A stretch of DNA of 43,426 bases from Planctomycetaceae bacterium (GTDB lineage Bacteria; Planctomycetota; Planctomycetia; Planctomycetales; Planctomycetaceae), in the NCBI GenBank assembly GCA_028284885.1, contig JANQQW010000039.1, positions 1 to 43,426 of the forward strand. Reading direction: 5' to 3'. This document shows, in pieces, positions 1-9,308 of this stretch. The notes under the pieces were generated by a model. That model was given only the letters and a program-made list of their open reading frames with translations. It had not been told where the DNA came from and did no database searches. Position 1 is the first letter of the stretch. Each line of letters begins with the position of its first letter. A program made the position numbers and the translations under genes.

Positions 1-109
1 CGCCTGCCGAACCCGCGTGGAGCAGGCGCCCCGATTCGCCCGAGCGGGCCCGAGGTTCGACTGCCGAGTCCGACGCCGAGGTGACGCCGGCGGGCGAGCC
101 GCACGTGCC
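1..109. other. Left-edge gap, no gene seen
   Basis: This stretch lies downstream of the first minus-strand cytochrome gene. I see no supported gene in it. A 7-bp inverted repeat (CGCCTGC at 1-7 and GCAGGCG at 22-28) could form a weak hairpin, but no T-tract follows it on either strand. Confidence 0.4.
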
Positions 110-1801
110 TCACTTGGCGGCCGGAAGCGCTTCGGCGATCACCTTGAAACTCGCGCGGAACTTCGCAGGGTCGAAGTCGGCAATGGGCGGGAGGGTCTTG
201 GTGAGATCGACCTCTTGGACCTCGCGTCCCTGGACGGCGCCCGGGAGCCGTTGCTGCACGGTTCGTCCCGCCTTCAAGTCCATGACGAACATCGCGGAGA
301 GCTTCTCCAGTTCGCCCTCGATCTGCGGCGACGGCTCCGGCAGGGCCTCGGCCCGAACGTGCTGGAACGCCCAGAGGAGATTCCGAGCCGAGTCGTAGTC
401 GTAGAAGCCGTTGACGGCCCGGTCCGCGAGGACACGGAGGACCTTCTCGCCGACCGACTTCGTGAACTTCGTCCCCTCGAGCACACGGACGGCGGCGTCG
501 AGATCACCGACGGTCTTCCTGGTGGTGGCGATGAACGTCTCCGTGTCGCCGAACGGCTGGTCGGCGAGTGTGGCGTCGACGGCCTTTGCGTGCTCCGACA
601 ACCGCGGTTCGCCCACCACCTCGAGGGCCACGTCCGCCAAGAGCGACGGCCACTCGCGGAGCAGCGGACGCCCCGGAACTCCCCCCCGACGTTCCTGCCG
701 CCATCCTTGGTCCTTCAGGTCGTGGTGGCACGCGAAGCAGTCGAACTGCGACAGTTCCGGCCACTCGGCCTTCGCCGGCAGGCCACCCAGGCTCGCCTCG
801 CTCCTCGACATCTCGGCAAGGTCCAGCGAGAGGCGGTAGTTCTCACGAACGGCGACGACGGAGCCGATCAGCAGATCCTTCGTCTCGTGCAGGTCTGCGT
901 CGTCGTAGTCCAGTTTGGTCCGCTTCACGAACTCGTTGCGAACCGAGTCGCCCTTCTCGTGGAACTCGCGCCAGTGCTTCGGCATCTGGTTGAGGAAGCT
1001 GCGCAACTCGAATCCGGGCAGCGGCGGATGGCCTGCCGCGTACATCTCGTGTGTCACGACTCGCCCCTCGCGAGCGTCGCCCAGGTGGCAGGAGAGACAG
1101 TTGGCCGCCTTCGCCGCCGAACTCCGCACGTCGAAGAACCCGTTCCGGTCCTGCTTGGTCTTCATCTCCTCGAACCGCCACGGCTCCTTCGTGGCGTGGG
1201 CGACGTACCAGCCCTTCTTCTTCCCGTCCTGCGAGTCGCCCGCGAATCCGTGACACCCCTCGCACGTGACGCCGAGTGTGAGCTTCCGGTCCTCCGAGAT
1301 CGACTCGGCGACGAGCACCTCGACCGAGTCCTCGGCGCCTGGTTGCAGGTCGAGCGGCATGTCGTCGACGGGGTAGGCCGTGTGACAGGCGAGGCAGCGG
1401 CGGTCACGGTGAATCTCCTTCACCCCCATGATCTCGCCCATCCGCTTCGACCGTGCGTTGAGCAGTGAGGTGTAGGCCTGCGAGTGCTTGTCGGCGGTGG
1501 CCCAGGTCTTGACCTCGTCGAGCAGGCACCAGCTGTCGTTGACCAGACCGGTCGCCGGGAAGAGCGCGGCGATGGCGGGGTCGGACGAGACCGTGCCCAG
1601 CCCGTTCGTGTGGCAGCGGATGCAGGTGTCGGGCCCCATGTAGGTCCGCTCGTTGCCGAGGGTCTTGTCGGTCCTCTCGGCGACCTTCTGGACGGCGTCG
1701 GCCCCCTGCGAGCCCCCCTCACGCGCTGAGAGGTGGACCACGACGGAGGAGACGCCGAGCGCGGCGAGGGCGAGCAGCTGGACGGTCGGGCGACGGGTCA
1801 T
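110..1801 (-). CDS. Secreted five-heme cytochrome c (cytochrome c554-like)
   Basis: A 563-residue protein with an N-terminal hydrophobic signal (about residues 7-23), so it should act in the periplasm as an electron carrier. Five CxxCH heme-binding motifs start at residues 60 (CIRCH), 136 (CLACH), 180 (CEGCH), 235 (CLSCH) and 355 (CFACHH). The C-terminal 200 residues have no heme motif. The pattern, including an AAGHPPLPGFE segment that probably supplies distal His ligands, is shared with the next gene (2062-3627), so the two are paralogs. It fits the broad cytochrome c554/c-prime multiheme group (family knowledge), but no enzymatic active site can be assigned. It is the last gene of the minus-strand redox cluster. 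The 260-base gap before it holds no other gene; a GAGAAT hexamer at 1824-1829 lies 22 bases before the start and could be a weak -10. Substrate unknown. Confidence 0.88.
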   Translation of the reverse strand: MTRRPTVQLLALAALGVSSVVVHLSAREGGSQGADAVQKVAERTDKTLGNERTYMGPDTCIRCHTNGLGTVSSDPAIAALFPATGLVNDSWCLLDEVKTWATADKHSQAYTSLLNARSKRMGEIMGVKEIHRDRRCLACHTAYPVDDMPLDLQPGAEDSVEVLVAESISEDRKLTLGVTCEGCHGFAGDSQDGKKKGWYVAHATKEPWRFEEMKTKQDRNGFFDVRSSAAKAANCLSCHLGDAREGRVVTHEMYAAGHPPLPGFELRSFLNQMPKHWREFHEKGDSVRNEFVKRTKLDYDDADLHETKDLLIGSVVAVRENYRLSLDLAEMSRSEASLGGLPAKAEWPELSQFDCFACHHDLKDQGWRQERRGGVPGRPLLREWPSLLADVALEVVGEPRLSEHAKAVDATLADQPFGDTETFIATTRKTVGDLDAAVRVLEGTKFTKSVGEKVLRVLADRAVNGFYDYDSARNLLWAFQHVRAEALPEPSPQIEGELEKLSAMFVMDLKAGRTVQQRLPGAVQGREVQEVDLTKTLPPIADFDPAKFRASFKVIAEALPAAK

Positions 1802-2061
1802 CGGTCTCTGTCCTCTCAGGACGATTCTCGCAGGCTGTGACTACACTCCGCAGGAATCCCTTCCCAAGCTTATCCTCGCGACTCCGCCACGAGTCCGCCG
1901 CCACCAACCCTCCCCGACGACGACATTCTCGATTGCGGTGCGCTCCGTGACGGGTGGCCTCCACCGCTTCCCGTCTCCCCGCCTCCTCGGCACGCGGGCC
2001 TTGCCGTGTTGTTGTTCGCGTCCCTTCACGGCCCTCCGTTGCACGCCGCGAAGCCTGTCGT

Positions 2062-3627
2062 CTACTGAACCTTGTCGAACTCCGCCGGCAGGTTCACACG
2101 GTCCCTTCGGAAGTCCCGTGGGCTGGAGAACCGTTCGTCCTTCGACGGGAACTTGAGTGCCTCGCGAATCCTGACGAGCGCCTCCAGACGCGTGCCGTTC
2201 GACATCTCCTCGAGCGCGTCGGCTCGTTCCAGCGCCGCGAGTCCGAGCCACGCCTGCGCGGCCGTGTCCCAGTTGTTCGTCCCGTTGGCCGTCGCGTGTG
2301 CACGAAGACGATCGCGTTGTGCGTTCCGCCAGTCCCGCCCGAACGGGTCGTCTGGCTGGCCGCCGAACCTCGCCTCGTTCAGCTCGACGGCACGAATCGC
2401 GATCAGGTCGCGAAGCGGCTCGACTTTCTCGATTGTCTTCGCCCTCTTGGGGACGGTCTTCTCTAGGACTTCCCTGGCGTCCGCGAGCCCGGTACGCCAG
2501 CGTTCGCGGTCGACGCCCTCGAGCGTCTCGAGCGAGGCGGTGTACCAGGTGCTCCAAGGCAACTGCCCGGCCACGCGTCCCGTGCCGAACCCGCGATCCT
2601 GCCGCCAGCTCTGGTCGTCGACGTCGAGTTGCAGATCGTGGTGGCAGGCGAAGCAACCGTACTCGGCGAACTCCGGCCAGACGCGGTGGCCGTTCTCGTT
2701 TTTCGCCCGTTCGACGGTCTGTTCGAGGCTCGCCTCGGCCGCGACCGCCTGCCCCACGGCCCAGAGTTTCGCCTCGAAGGCCGCCTTCAGGGCCTTCTCG
2801 TCACCGCCGTCGACCATCAGGTTGGCCGCGTCGTTCCAGTGCTTCGGGATCATCGCCTGGTAGGCCGACATCTCGAAGTTCAGCCGCGGGTGGCCGGCGG
2901 CGATCAGGTCGTGGTCGACGTCACGCCCCGGTCCGCCGACGTGGCAGGAGGCACAGACGCGGGCTCGGGTGAGCACGTCGTCGGTGTTCCAGAACCCCTT
3001 CTCCGCCTTCTGGGCCGAGGTGAGCGTGTACCAGTCGCGTTGCTTGTGGAGGTCCAGCCACTCGCCGGCCGGACCGTGGCACGCCTCGCAGCCCACGCCG
3101 TCGGTGTGGGTGGTGCGGGCGGTCGCGACCGTGCCGGCGTTCTCCGGGTGCGGGTTGACCGCGTGGCAGTTCAGGCAGCGGTTCGACTCGTGGACCTTCT
3201 CGATCCCGAGCCTCTCGCCCATCTGCACGGAGAGGTCGTCGAAGAGGACGTCGTAAGCGCGGGCGTGGGGATCCTGCTGCAGCCAGATGGAGTACTCGCC
3301 CCCCCAGGTGGAGTCGCGGGTGCGGTGGCCGTCGTTGGAGACGGGGGGCCGGTTGCCGCCGGAACGGTCGCCGCCGTGGCAGTTCGAGGCGGAGCAGGAC
3401 GCCGTGCCGAGGTACTGGAAGTCTCCGGCGAGGTCGCTGTGCGGCGTGACGTCGGTCAGCCAGTCGGCGTCCTCCGCCTCCGCTGCGGTCGGGGCCTTCG
3501 CGACCGGTGCGAAGGCAGTCGACTCGCGGTCCGGCTCGTCGGCCAGCGCGTACCAACAGACCATCCCGCCCAGCACGACGGCGATCGCGGTTCCGGTTCG
3601 CATTCGGTCACCCGGTCCTGTCAGCAT
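2062..3627 (-). CDS. Secreted multiheme cytochrome c with one CX4CH site
   Basis: A 521-residue periplasmic cytochrome paralogous to the gene at 110-1801. After a signal sequence (hydrophobic about residues 12-29), the first heme site is not CxxCH but CSASNCH at residues 78-84, which is CX4CH. Four normal motifs start at residues 151 (CLNCH), 180 (CEACH), 225 (CASCH) and 325 (CFACHH). The IAAGHPRLNFE segment (about 242-252) matches the AAGHP block of its neighbour. I kept the upstream ATG at 3627 because an AGGGG stretch sits just before it; a second ATG at 3603 would also leave a signal peptide. Only 57 bases separate it from the decaheme gene upstream, so co-transcription is likely. It is inferred to pass electrons to or from the decaheme cytochrome; partner and substrate cannot be read from the sequence. 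Confidence 0.88.
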   Translation of the reverse strand: MLTGPGDRMRTGTAIAVVLGGMVCWYALADEPDRESTAFAPVAKAPTAAEAEDADWLTDVTPHSDLAGDFQYLGTASCSASNCHGGDRSGGNRPPVSNDGHRTRDSTWGGEYSIWLQQDPHARAYDVLFDDLSVQMGERLGIEKVHESNRCLNCHAVNPHPENAGTVATARTTHTDGVGCEACHGPAGEWLDLHKQRDWYTLTSAQKAEKGFWNTDDVLTRARVCASCHVGGPGRDVDHDLIAAGHPRLNFEMSAYQAMIPKHWNDAANLMVDGGDEKALKAAFEAKLWAVGQAVAAEASLEQTVERAKNENGHRVWPEFAEYGCFACHHDLQLDVDDQSWRQDRGFGTGRVAGQLPWSTWYTASLETLEGVDRERWRTGLADAREVLEKTVPKRAKTIEKVEPLRDLIAIRAVELNEARFGGQPDDPFGRDWRNAQRDRLRAHATANGTNNWDTAAQAWLGLAALERADALEEMSNGTRLEALVRIREALKFPSKDERFSSPRDFRRDRVNLPAEFDKVQ

Positions 3628-3684
3628 CGGCCCCTGCGCCGTCCGGGGCTGCCGGACGAGCCGCGAAGATCGCGCAGTTCTCCA

Positions 3685-5388
3685 CTAACGACTCCCAGAG
3701 TCCTCCTGTCTCTCAATCGGCTCCAACAACAGATTGAGCCCCTTCTCGAGCGGGTCGAGCGTGTGATCGTGATAGAGGTGACACTCGACACAATCCGATC
3801 GCGCGGAACCGAGCGCCCGCTCGGACGGCGTGGGCGTGTGGCAGTGGCGGCAGGACTCGATCGCGGGCATCAGCACGTCCCCGGTGTCGAAGCTCTCCGT
3901 CGCCGGCCGTGGGTTCGACGGGTCCGAGTGGTCCGCGTGACAGGCGACGCACGCCAGTTCGCGGTGCCGCGCATGGCTGAAGCGGCTGTGCGGCATCCAC
4001 CGGTCGGGAATGTCGGTCGGTTCGATCCGGAGGTACGGCGACTCGTCGAGCGTGGTCACCTCGTGGCAGAACCGGCAACCCCCGCGGGCGGACGTGCCGA
4101 CGAGGTTGACGACGGAGCGAAGCTGCTCGCGTTCCTCGGGCGTCAGGTCGCGGAGCAACCGGTCCCGGGCTGTGTTCACGCTGCGACGAACGGCGTCCCG
4201 TTCGCCGGCCGTGAGAACCGACCGGGCGGGACGTCCCGGAAAGCCGACGAGCGGATCCGCGGGCTCGTCGTCCTCGCGGCCTTCGGTTCGCTCGGCCGCG
4301 TACTGGTCGGCGACGAAGCCGAGCATCACCTGGATGCCGGACCCCTTCCGCACTCGCTCGGCAGCCGAGATGCCGGCGTGCGGCACGAGAACGTCCCGGA
4401 ACCGCTCGGTCGTGTCGAAGCGGATCGGGTGGCAGATGCGGCAGTGGTTCGCGTAGTCGATCGGCTGCATGTACTCGCCGGCAGCGTCCGGCTGGTGACA
4501 GTCGGCACAGGCGAGGTTCACGGTCTGCGTCTCGGCGTCGATCCGGTCGCCCCAGCGAGCGGCGTTCTCCTCGTCGTCGACGACGGGCATGGCACGGCTG
4601 AGGTGGGCGAAGTGGTTGAAGCGAACCCGCCCGGGGTCCTGCCACCGTTCGCCACTCGGGTTCTCCGCTCCCTTCGGCAGGACGAGAGCGTCGAGTTCGG
4701 GCGCCCGCTCGAAGAACCGGACGACCACGTCCCTCGGCACCTGCTCCTCCCCCTCCAGCCGACGGATCAGGGCGAACTCCGGGTGTCCGCTCTCTTCGGC
4801 GAACGCGGTCACGCTCGTCGTCCAAGCGGGGTCGGTCAACTCGGGCCGCGCGTGGTTCGGCAGGTTGGCGTGGCAGGCCGTGCAGTGGGCGTCGTCGGAA
4901 CGGGAGACGTCGACGTCGCCCCGGTGCTCGCGGTGGCACTTCGCACACGAGAGGAACTCGCCGTCGGTCCCGGCGATCGGCTCGTGGCCCGGCCACTGGT
5001 TGGCGTGGTGGACCGAACCGGCGTGGCACTCCTCACACTTCTTGTTGGAGACCGACCAGACCTGCTCGCCGTTGAACGAGGCGAGGAGTCGCCGGGCCGG
5101 CCCCCAGGTGGTGTGGCAGCGAGCACAGTCCTGGGCGAACGGCTGGTGCGGCGCGGAGACGTGGTTCGCCTGGAAGGCCTCCGGGTCGTCCGCGAAGAGC
5201 ACGTAGGCGACGGACGCCAGCAGCGAGGCGAGCGTCAACCACTTCGTCCACCACCAGACACCGCGGGTCACCGGGTGGGGGTCCGTTCCCACCGAGGTTC
5301 GCAGCCGGTCCGAGAGCGCCTTGCTGGAGCCCCGGTTCCGCGAGGCGGACGTGCTCGGCAGGTCGAGTTCGGAGTTGATCGGTCTCAT
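3685..5388 (-). CDS. Membrane-anchored decaheme cytochrome c
   Basis: A 567-residue protein. A single transmembrane helix at about residues 47-65 follows a basic, twin-Arg-free N-terminus, so it is probably anchored with the heme domain outside the cytoplasmic membrane. Ten CxxCH motifs start at residues 88, 118, 148, 169, 294, 316, 438, 480, 513 and 533: four closely spaced, two in the middle and four at the C-terminus. The heme-poor stretches at 190-290 and 325-435 are acidic and charged. Such decks of hemes act as electron wires rather than enzymes (family knowledge). It lies 51 bases downstream of the cytochrome b gene, which suggests that it takes or gives electrons at the outer face of that membrane subunit. 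No NapC/NirT-like short form is visible; it is longer and differently organised. Confidence 0.9.
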   Translation of the reverse strand: MRPINSELDLPSTSASRNRGSSKALSDRLRTSVGTDPHPVTRGVWWWTKWLTLASLLASVAYVLFADDPEAFQANHVSAPHQPFAQDCARCHTTWGPARRLLASFNGEQVWSVSNKKCEECHAGSVHHANQWPGHEPIAGTDGEFLSCAKCHREHRGDVDVSRSDDAHCTACHANLPNHARPELTDPAWTTSVTAFAEESGHPEFALIRRLEGEEQVPRDVVVRFFERAPELDALVLPKGAENPSGERWQDPGRVRFNHFAHLSRAMPVVDDEENAARWGDRIDAETQTVNLACADCHQPDAAGEYMQPIDYANHCRICHPIRFDTTERFRDVLVPHAGISAAERVRKGSGIQVMLGFVADQYAAERTEGREDDEPADPLVGFPGRPARSVLTAGERDAVRRSVNTARDRLLRDLTPEEREQLRSVVNLVGTSARGGCRFCHEVTTLDESPYLRIEPTDIPDRWMPHSRFSHARHRELACVACHADHSDPSNPRPATESFDTGDVLMPAIESCRHCHTPTPSERALGSARSDCVECHLYHDHTLDPLEKGLNLLLEPIERQEDSGSR

Positions 5389-5439
5389 CGGGTTCCGGTT
5401 CGCAGGGACTTCACGTCGAACGACGGTTTGCCGGGCCGT

Positions 5440-6516
5440 TCACCACGGTCGCTCCGGCGGGACGACCATCAGTGCCATCACCACGTGCACCACCAGCAGC
5501 ACGAGCAGCACCATCGAGGCGGGAACGTGCAGGTACAGCCAGGAGTGCAGCCACCACAGCAGCCGCTTCTGGAACTCGAACTGACGGCGGACGTCGCAGA
5601 TTTGCTCGATCTCCATGGCCGCGCGTCGCAACTTGGGCGGCAGCGGCGACTGCAGGGAGTCGAACTGGATCTCCGCCTTCGCCTTGGTCGCCAACGGGGA
5701 GTGCGGAGCGTGCCCCTCGAGGTACGGGCGGACGACGTCGACGTAGAACGCCCGCAGACGCTCGGACATCTCGTCGCGCGGGAGTTCGGGGGGCGGGGCG
5801 GTGGCGGGTTCCTCGCCGTCGCCGGCCGGACTCTCGTAGACGAATCCGACGAAGTCGTCGACCTTCTTGATGCCGGCCCCCTTGAACGTGTCCTGCTCCG
5901 GGTACTCCTTGAAGTACGTCTTCAGTTCCTCGAAGACCGGCTCGACGTCCTCGTCCCCCACGCTCTTGCCGAGCGGGAACCGGCTGGCGGCCTCGGTCGT
6001 CGCCTCCGCGGTCAGCCAGTCCGCCTCCACCAGCAGCCGGCGGTTCAACACGGGCACCTGCTGGGAGAAGGTCTCGGCCGGCACGCGGTCCGTCATCATC
6101 CGGGGAATGAAGTGCTGCACGGCCAAGCCGTAGAAGCCGGTCACGATCACCACCACGTAGCACCACATCAGCACCTGCTCGAACGGTCCGCCGAACCGGA
6201 ATCCGGAGTGCATCAGGATCAGGACGAACGAGAGCGAACCGACGAAGAGGTGGACGTTGAGCCAGAAGCGGGCGTTCCCCTTGATCCACCACGCGACCGG
6301 GTACTTGTGCCGCACGGCGAGGAAGGCTGCGGCCAGCATGGCGATCGTCCCGACGATCCCGAACCAGAGCCCCGGTTTCGTTCCGCCGAACGCCCCCTCG
6401 GGCGTCGCCCGGACGCCGACGAACCAGTACAGCAGGCTCGAGCCGACGAGGCTGACGAGGAAGAACGTCCACCAGCCGCGGTGTTGCCTGAGGTGTCGTT
6501 TGGTGAAGACCAGCAC
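5440..6516 (-). CDS. Diheme membrane cytochrome b subunit
   Basis: A 358-residue membrane protein with five predicted transmembrane helices (about residues 15-35, 49-68, 82-105, 115-137 and 320-351). A soluble domain of about 180 residues lies between helices 4 and 5. Two histidine pairs have the 13-residue spacing typical of bis-His b hemes: His89/His103 on helix 3 and His330/His344 on helix 5. Other histidines (135, 324) could serve quinone or heme contacts. I infer that it carries electrons across the membrane between the cytoplasmic iron-sulfur proteins and the periplasmic cytochromes. It lies 16 bases after the iron-sulfur gene upstream and 51 bases before the decaheme gene, so it is centrally placed in the operon. 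The large inserted domain is not one I recognise. It is not a standard bc1 cytochrome b, NrfD or NarI. Confidence 0.82.
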   Translation of the reverse strand: MLVFTKRHLRQHRGWWTFFLVSLVGSSLLYWFVGVRATPEGAFGGTKPGLWFGIVGTIAMLAAAFLAVRHKYPVAWWIKGNARFWLNVHLFVGSLSFVLILMHSGFRFGGPFEQVLMWCYVVVIVTGFYGLAVQHFIPRMMTDRVPAETFSQQVPVLNRRLLVEADWLTAEATTEAASRFPLGKSVGDEDVEPVFEELKTYFKEYPEQDTFKGAGIKKVDDFVGFVYESPAGDGEEPATAPPPELPRDEMSERLRAFYVDVVRPYLEGHAPHSPLATKAKAEIQFDSLQSPLPPKLRRAAMEIEQICDVRRQFEFQKRLLWWLHSWLYLHVPASMVLLVLLVVHVVMALMVVPPERPW

Positions 6517-6532
6517 GGTTCGGGCGTCGCGG

Positions 6533-9067
6533 TCAGTTGGTGGGGGTGAACGTGGCGAGGGCGTTGACGCGGATGGCCGCCTCGTGCGGGCAGGCGTGCA
6601 CGCACGCCGGACCGGTGTGCGGCGACGACGAGCAGAGGTCGCACACGACGGCCTGCCGCTTGGGAATCTTGAAGTCGAACTGGGCGATGTCCTCGCCGAG
6701 CGTGTCGAACACTCCCTTTGCGTGCTTCTCGATCCGCTGGGCGTCCTGGTCCTGCAGCGGCTCCATCTGGATGGAACCGTACGGGCACTGGTCCGCGCAC
6801 AGGTTGCAGCCGATGCACCACGGCTCGATGAGGATCTCGCCCTTGCTGCCGCGGTTGATCGAGCCGACCGGGCAGCCGATCATGCAGACCGGGTCGAGGC
6901 AGCTGCGGCAGGTGAGCGGGACGAGGTAGCTCTGGAACTGCGGGCCGTCGAGGAACAACCGCGTGCGGCCGTCGTCGTGCGAGGAGATACACGCCTCGAC
7001 GCAGGCGTTGCACCGCGTGCACCGGTCGAGGTCGATCAGCATGAGCTGCTGCCCCTGCACCAAACCGAGGTCCTCGAACCGCTGTGACTCGATCGAGGGA
7101 AGTGCACTGCCCGTGCTGTCGACCGTGGCCTGCCTCCGCGGGGCGACCGCCATGCGACGTTCCCGAATCGTCGTGAAGACGTGCTCCTCGAGCGGCGGGC
7201 AGGCGTCCATCAGCGCCTTGAAGACGTGCTTGCGAATCGTGATCAGCTCGACCCGGGTGATCGCCCCCTTCTTCGCGTCGGGCGACTTGATGTCGTCGGT
7301 CGGTCGGTCCGGGTGGTCGTAGGCGATACAGGTCGCGTTCCGCGTGCCGTTCCCCTCGCCCTCCACGATCTCCTGCAGCACGCCCATCTCGCCCAGCATC
7401 TGTCCGGGGCCGAGGTAGGCCAGCACCCGTCGCCGCTCGCCGGTGCCGATCCGCTCGGGCACGACACCCGGCAGCGCGAGTTCGAGAAGCCGCCGCTGGA
7501 ACAGACGAATCTCGAGCTGGGACCAGTCCTCCGTGTTGTTCGAGACCCGGACGAAGATCTGGTTGAGCTGCGGGTCGCCGACGTCCTCGACGATGCTCTT
7601 GATCGTCGTCCACCGGGCGTCGCCCGACTTCTTGTCGAACGGGAAGCGACGGGTGGCGACCATGTTGTTCTCGTCGGCGACGAACGCGTTGAGCCCGGCG
7701 AGCAACGCCTCACGGGACTCCTCGTCGTTCGGATCGACCACCTCGTCCGCGGTCACCCCCTCGGAGGAGTCGGCGAAGTCCTGCTGCTGGGCCGCCTCCG
7801 TCCGATTCGCCGCCAGCGCCTCGAACGCGGCCTGCACGTGGTCGACGACCGACTCGCGGAGTCGTTCCGGCCACGGGCTCGGCGGAGCCTTCTTGGGCTT
7901 CGCGGCGGCGTCTCCCGTGCCACTCGCGGCGCGTGCCGTCGCGACCTCCTGCCGGAGCGCGGCGACGGCGTCGAACAGGGTCACCCAGTCCTCTTCGTCG
8001 AAGTCCTCCGGCAGCAGAGAGGCTCGCACGTGCTGCAGCACCTTCACGAGTCCCTTGTGGATGATGTGCAGCGCGTCGGGGTCGTCCCCCTCCTCGAAGA
8101 GCACGTCGCCCGACTCGAACTCGGTGAACTCGATTCGCGCGTGTTGCCGGTCGAGCAGCCACTCGTACTGCTCGTCGGTCATCGTCTTGAAGATCGACAT
8201 CCGCCGCAGCTGGCCGCCGAGCACGCGTTCCACGTACTTGGCCCGCATGCGGGCGCGGAAGTTCTCGTCGAGCTGCAACTGGTCGAGCACGTTCCGGAGG
8301 ATCTCGACCATGTAGCAGGGGCGGTTCGCCACGATGGTGGCCGACCGCGGCGAGCGGTGCATGCAGCTCATCTCGCCGAACAGTTCGCCGGCCGCGATGT
8401 CGCCCCGCATGGTGTTCGGGTCGATGTCGGTCGAGGCGTCGATCGAGATCGACCGCGGGGCGTCCTGCTCTCGGGACTCCTTCTTGAAGAAGTCGAGCAG
8501 TCGGCGGGCGAGCGACCGGGCCCGGCGTCGCATCTCCTTGTCGGACCGGGCCTGGGCCATCAGCCACGCGGTCGCCGGCGGCGAGTCGGCCTCGCCGGCA
8601 GCCGCCCGGGCCTCGACGTCGGCGATCTCCTTCTCGTAGTACGCCTTCAGCGTGTTCCGCTGGTCCGGCGTGAACTGAGCCAACCGATGTTCCCGCGGAT
8701 CCTGCCCCTTCTTCGGCGTCGGCGCGTCGGCCCCCAGCGCGAGGAAGTCGTCGAGTTGCTGCATCGAGTCGAGCTGCGCCTGACGGAGGGCGACCACGTC
8801 CGCGTCGCTGAGCACGTAGAACGCCGTCTCGCCCGCGTCCCCCTGCACGACGACCGTGTCCCCTGGCGCGTAGCAGCGTAGGATGGCGGCGTGCTGGTCC
8901 AGCCGACGCCCCAACTCCTTCGTTCGCTTCGCGTCCTTGATGTCCGCGAAGACGGAGATCGCCATGAACTCGTCGCCGGACAGCACCTCGTCCCGCGGCC
9001 GGGGCGAGGAGAGTTCCGGCGGGATGAAGATCTGCTGCCGCTTCTCGGCCGGTGCCTCGCTGGACAT
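6533..9067 (-). CDS. Cyclic-nucleotide-binding/four-cluster ferredoxin fusion (paralog A)
   Basis: An 844-residue cytoplasmic protein without a signal or membrane segment. The C-terminal third is a four-[4Fe-4S] ferredoxin of the DmsB/HybA/NrfC type, with 16 cysteines in four groups: 683/686/689/693, 720/723/728/732, 751/754/757/761 and 809/812/822/826. The first two-thirds hold two cNMP-binding beta-rolls, each split. Roll 1 starts at about 66-95 (YAPGDTVVVQGDAGE) and resumes at about 221-256 with the phosphate-cassette-like GEMSC...PRSATI. Roll 2 starts at about 316-345 (SGDVLFEEGDD) and resumes at about 549-620 (GQMLGEMGVL...RNATCIA). The start at 9067 is chosen because a GAGGGAA stretch precedes it and it aligns with the paralog's N-terminus; an upstream extension to 9364 would overlap the paralog's 3' end. 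Which ligand is bound is unknown. It likely feeds or drains the cytochrome b 16 bases downstream. Confidence 0.9.
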   Translation of the reverse strand: MSSEAPAEKRQQIFIPPELSSPRPRDEVLSGDEFMAISVFADIKDAKRTKELGRRLDQHAAILRCYAPGDTVVVQGDAGETAFYVLSDADVVALRQAQLDSMQQLDDFLALGADAPTPKKGQDPREHRLAQFTPDQRNTLKAYYEKEIADVEARAAAGEADSPPATAWLMAQARSDKEMRRRARSLARRLLDFFKKESREQDAPRSISIDASTDIDPNTMRGDIAAGELFGEMSCMHRSPRSATIVANRPCYMVEILRNVLDQLQLDENFRARMRAKYVERVLGGQLRRMSIFKTMTDEQYEWLLDRQHARIEFTEFESGDVLFEEGDDPDALHIIHKGLVKVLQHVRASLLPEDFDEEDWVTLFDAVAALRQEVATARAASGTGDAAAKPKKAPPSPWPERLRESVVDHVQAAFEALAANRTEAAQQQDFADSSEGVTADEVVDPNDEESREALLAGLNAFVADENNMVATRRFPFDKKSGDARWTTIKSIVEDVGDPQLNQIFVRVSNNTEDWSQLEIRLFQRRLLELALPGVVPERIGTGERRRVLAYLGPGQMLGEMGVLQEIVEGEGNGTRNATCIAYDHPDRPTDDIKSPDAKKGAITRVELITIRKHVFKALMDACPPLEEHVFTTIRERRMAVAPRRQATVDSTGSALPSIESQRFEDLGLVQGQQLMLIDLDRCTRCNACVEACISSHDDGRTRLFLDGPQFQSYLVPLTCRSCLDPVCMIGCPVGSINRGSKGEILIEPWCIGCNLCADQCPYGSIQMEPLQDQDAQRIEKHAKGVFDTLGEDIAQFDFKIPKRQAVVCDLCSSSPHTGPACVHACPHEAAIRVNALATFTPTN

Positions 9068-9138
9068 TTCCCTCGCCCGTTCCGTTGTCCGTCCGCGGAA
9101 GCCACCGGACGAACGAATCGACCGGCCGACTCCCGCAC

Positions 9139-9167
9139 AAACTATCCCCGCCCCCGCACCGACACAA
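9139..9167 (-). promoter_or_regulatory. Weak promoter candidate before paralog A
   Basis: In the 241-base gap between the two iron-sulfur paralogs the minus strand carries TTGTGT, 17 bases, then TAGTTT. Match to consensus is partial. If used, paralog A and the downstream cytochromes could be transcribed separately from paralog B. No other feature is visible in this gap. Confidence 0.25.
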
Positions 9168-9308
9168 GCACGCAGTTCCTCGTTCCAGACTTCGGGAACG
9201 ACACCGACACGGTCTGCGTTCCGCATCGACGCCGCCCACGAAGGCAGCGGCGGCTGCGACGCGGCGTCGAGCCCTGTCCGGAGGTCCTCGGCGATCCGGT
9301 CGGCTCGG

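Noticed and set aside
1..28. CGCCTGC/GCAGGCG hairpin as a terminator
   Set aside because: The 14-base loop and lack of a T-tract make it weak, and 7-bp arms occur often by chance at this GC content.
2629..6549. A 1306-residue plus-strand open frame across the cytochrome genes
   Set aside because: It is opposite to three well-supported genes with heme motifs and membrane helices. Its composition (Arg, Val, Gly and Glu rich without domains) is what antisense frames of high-GC genes give.
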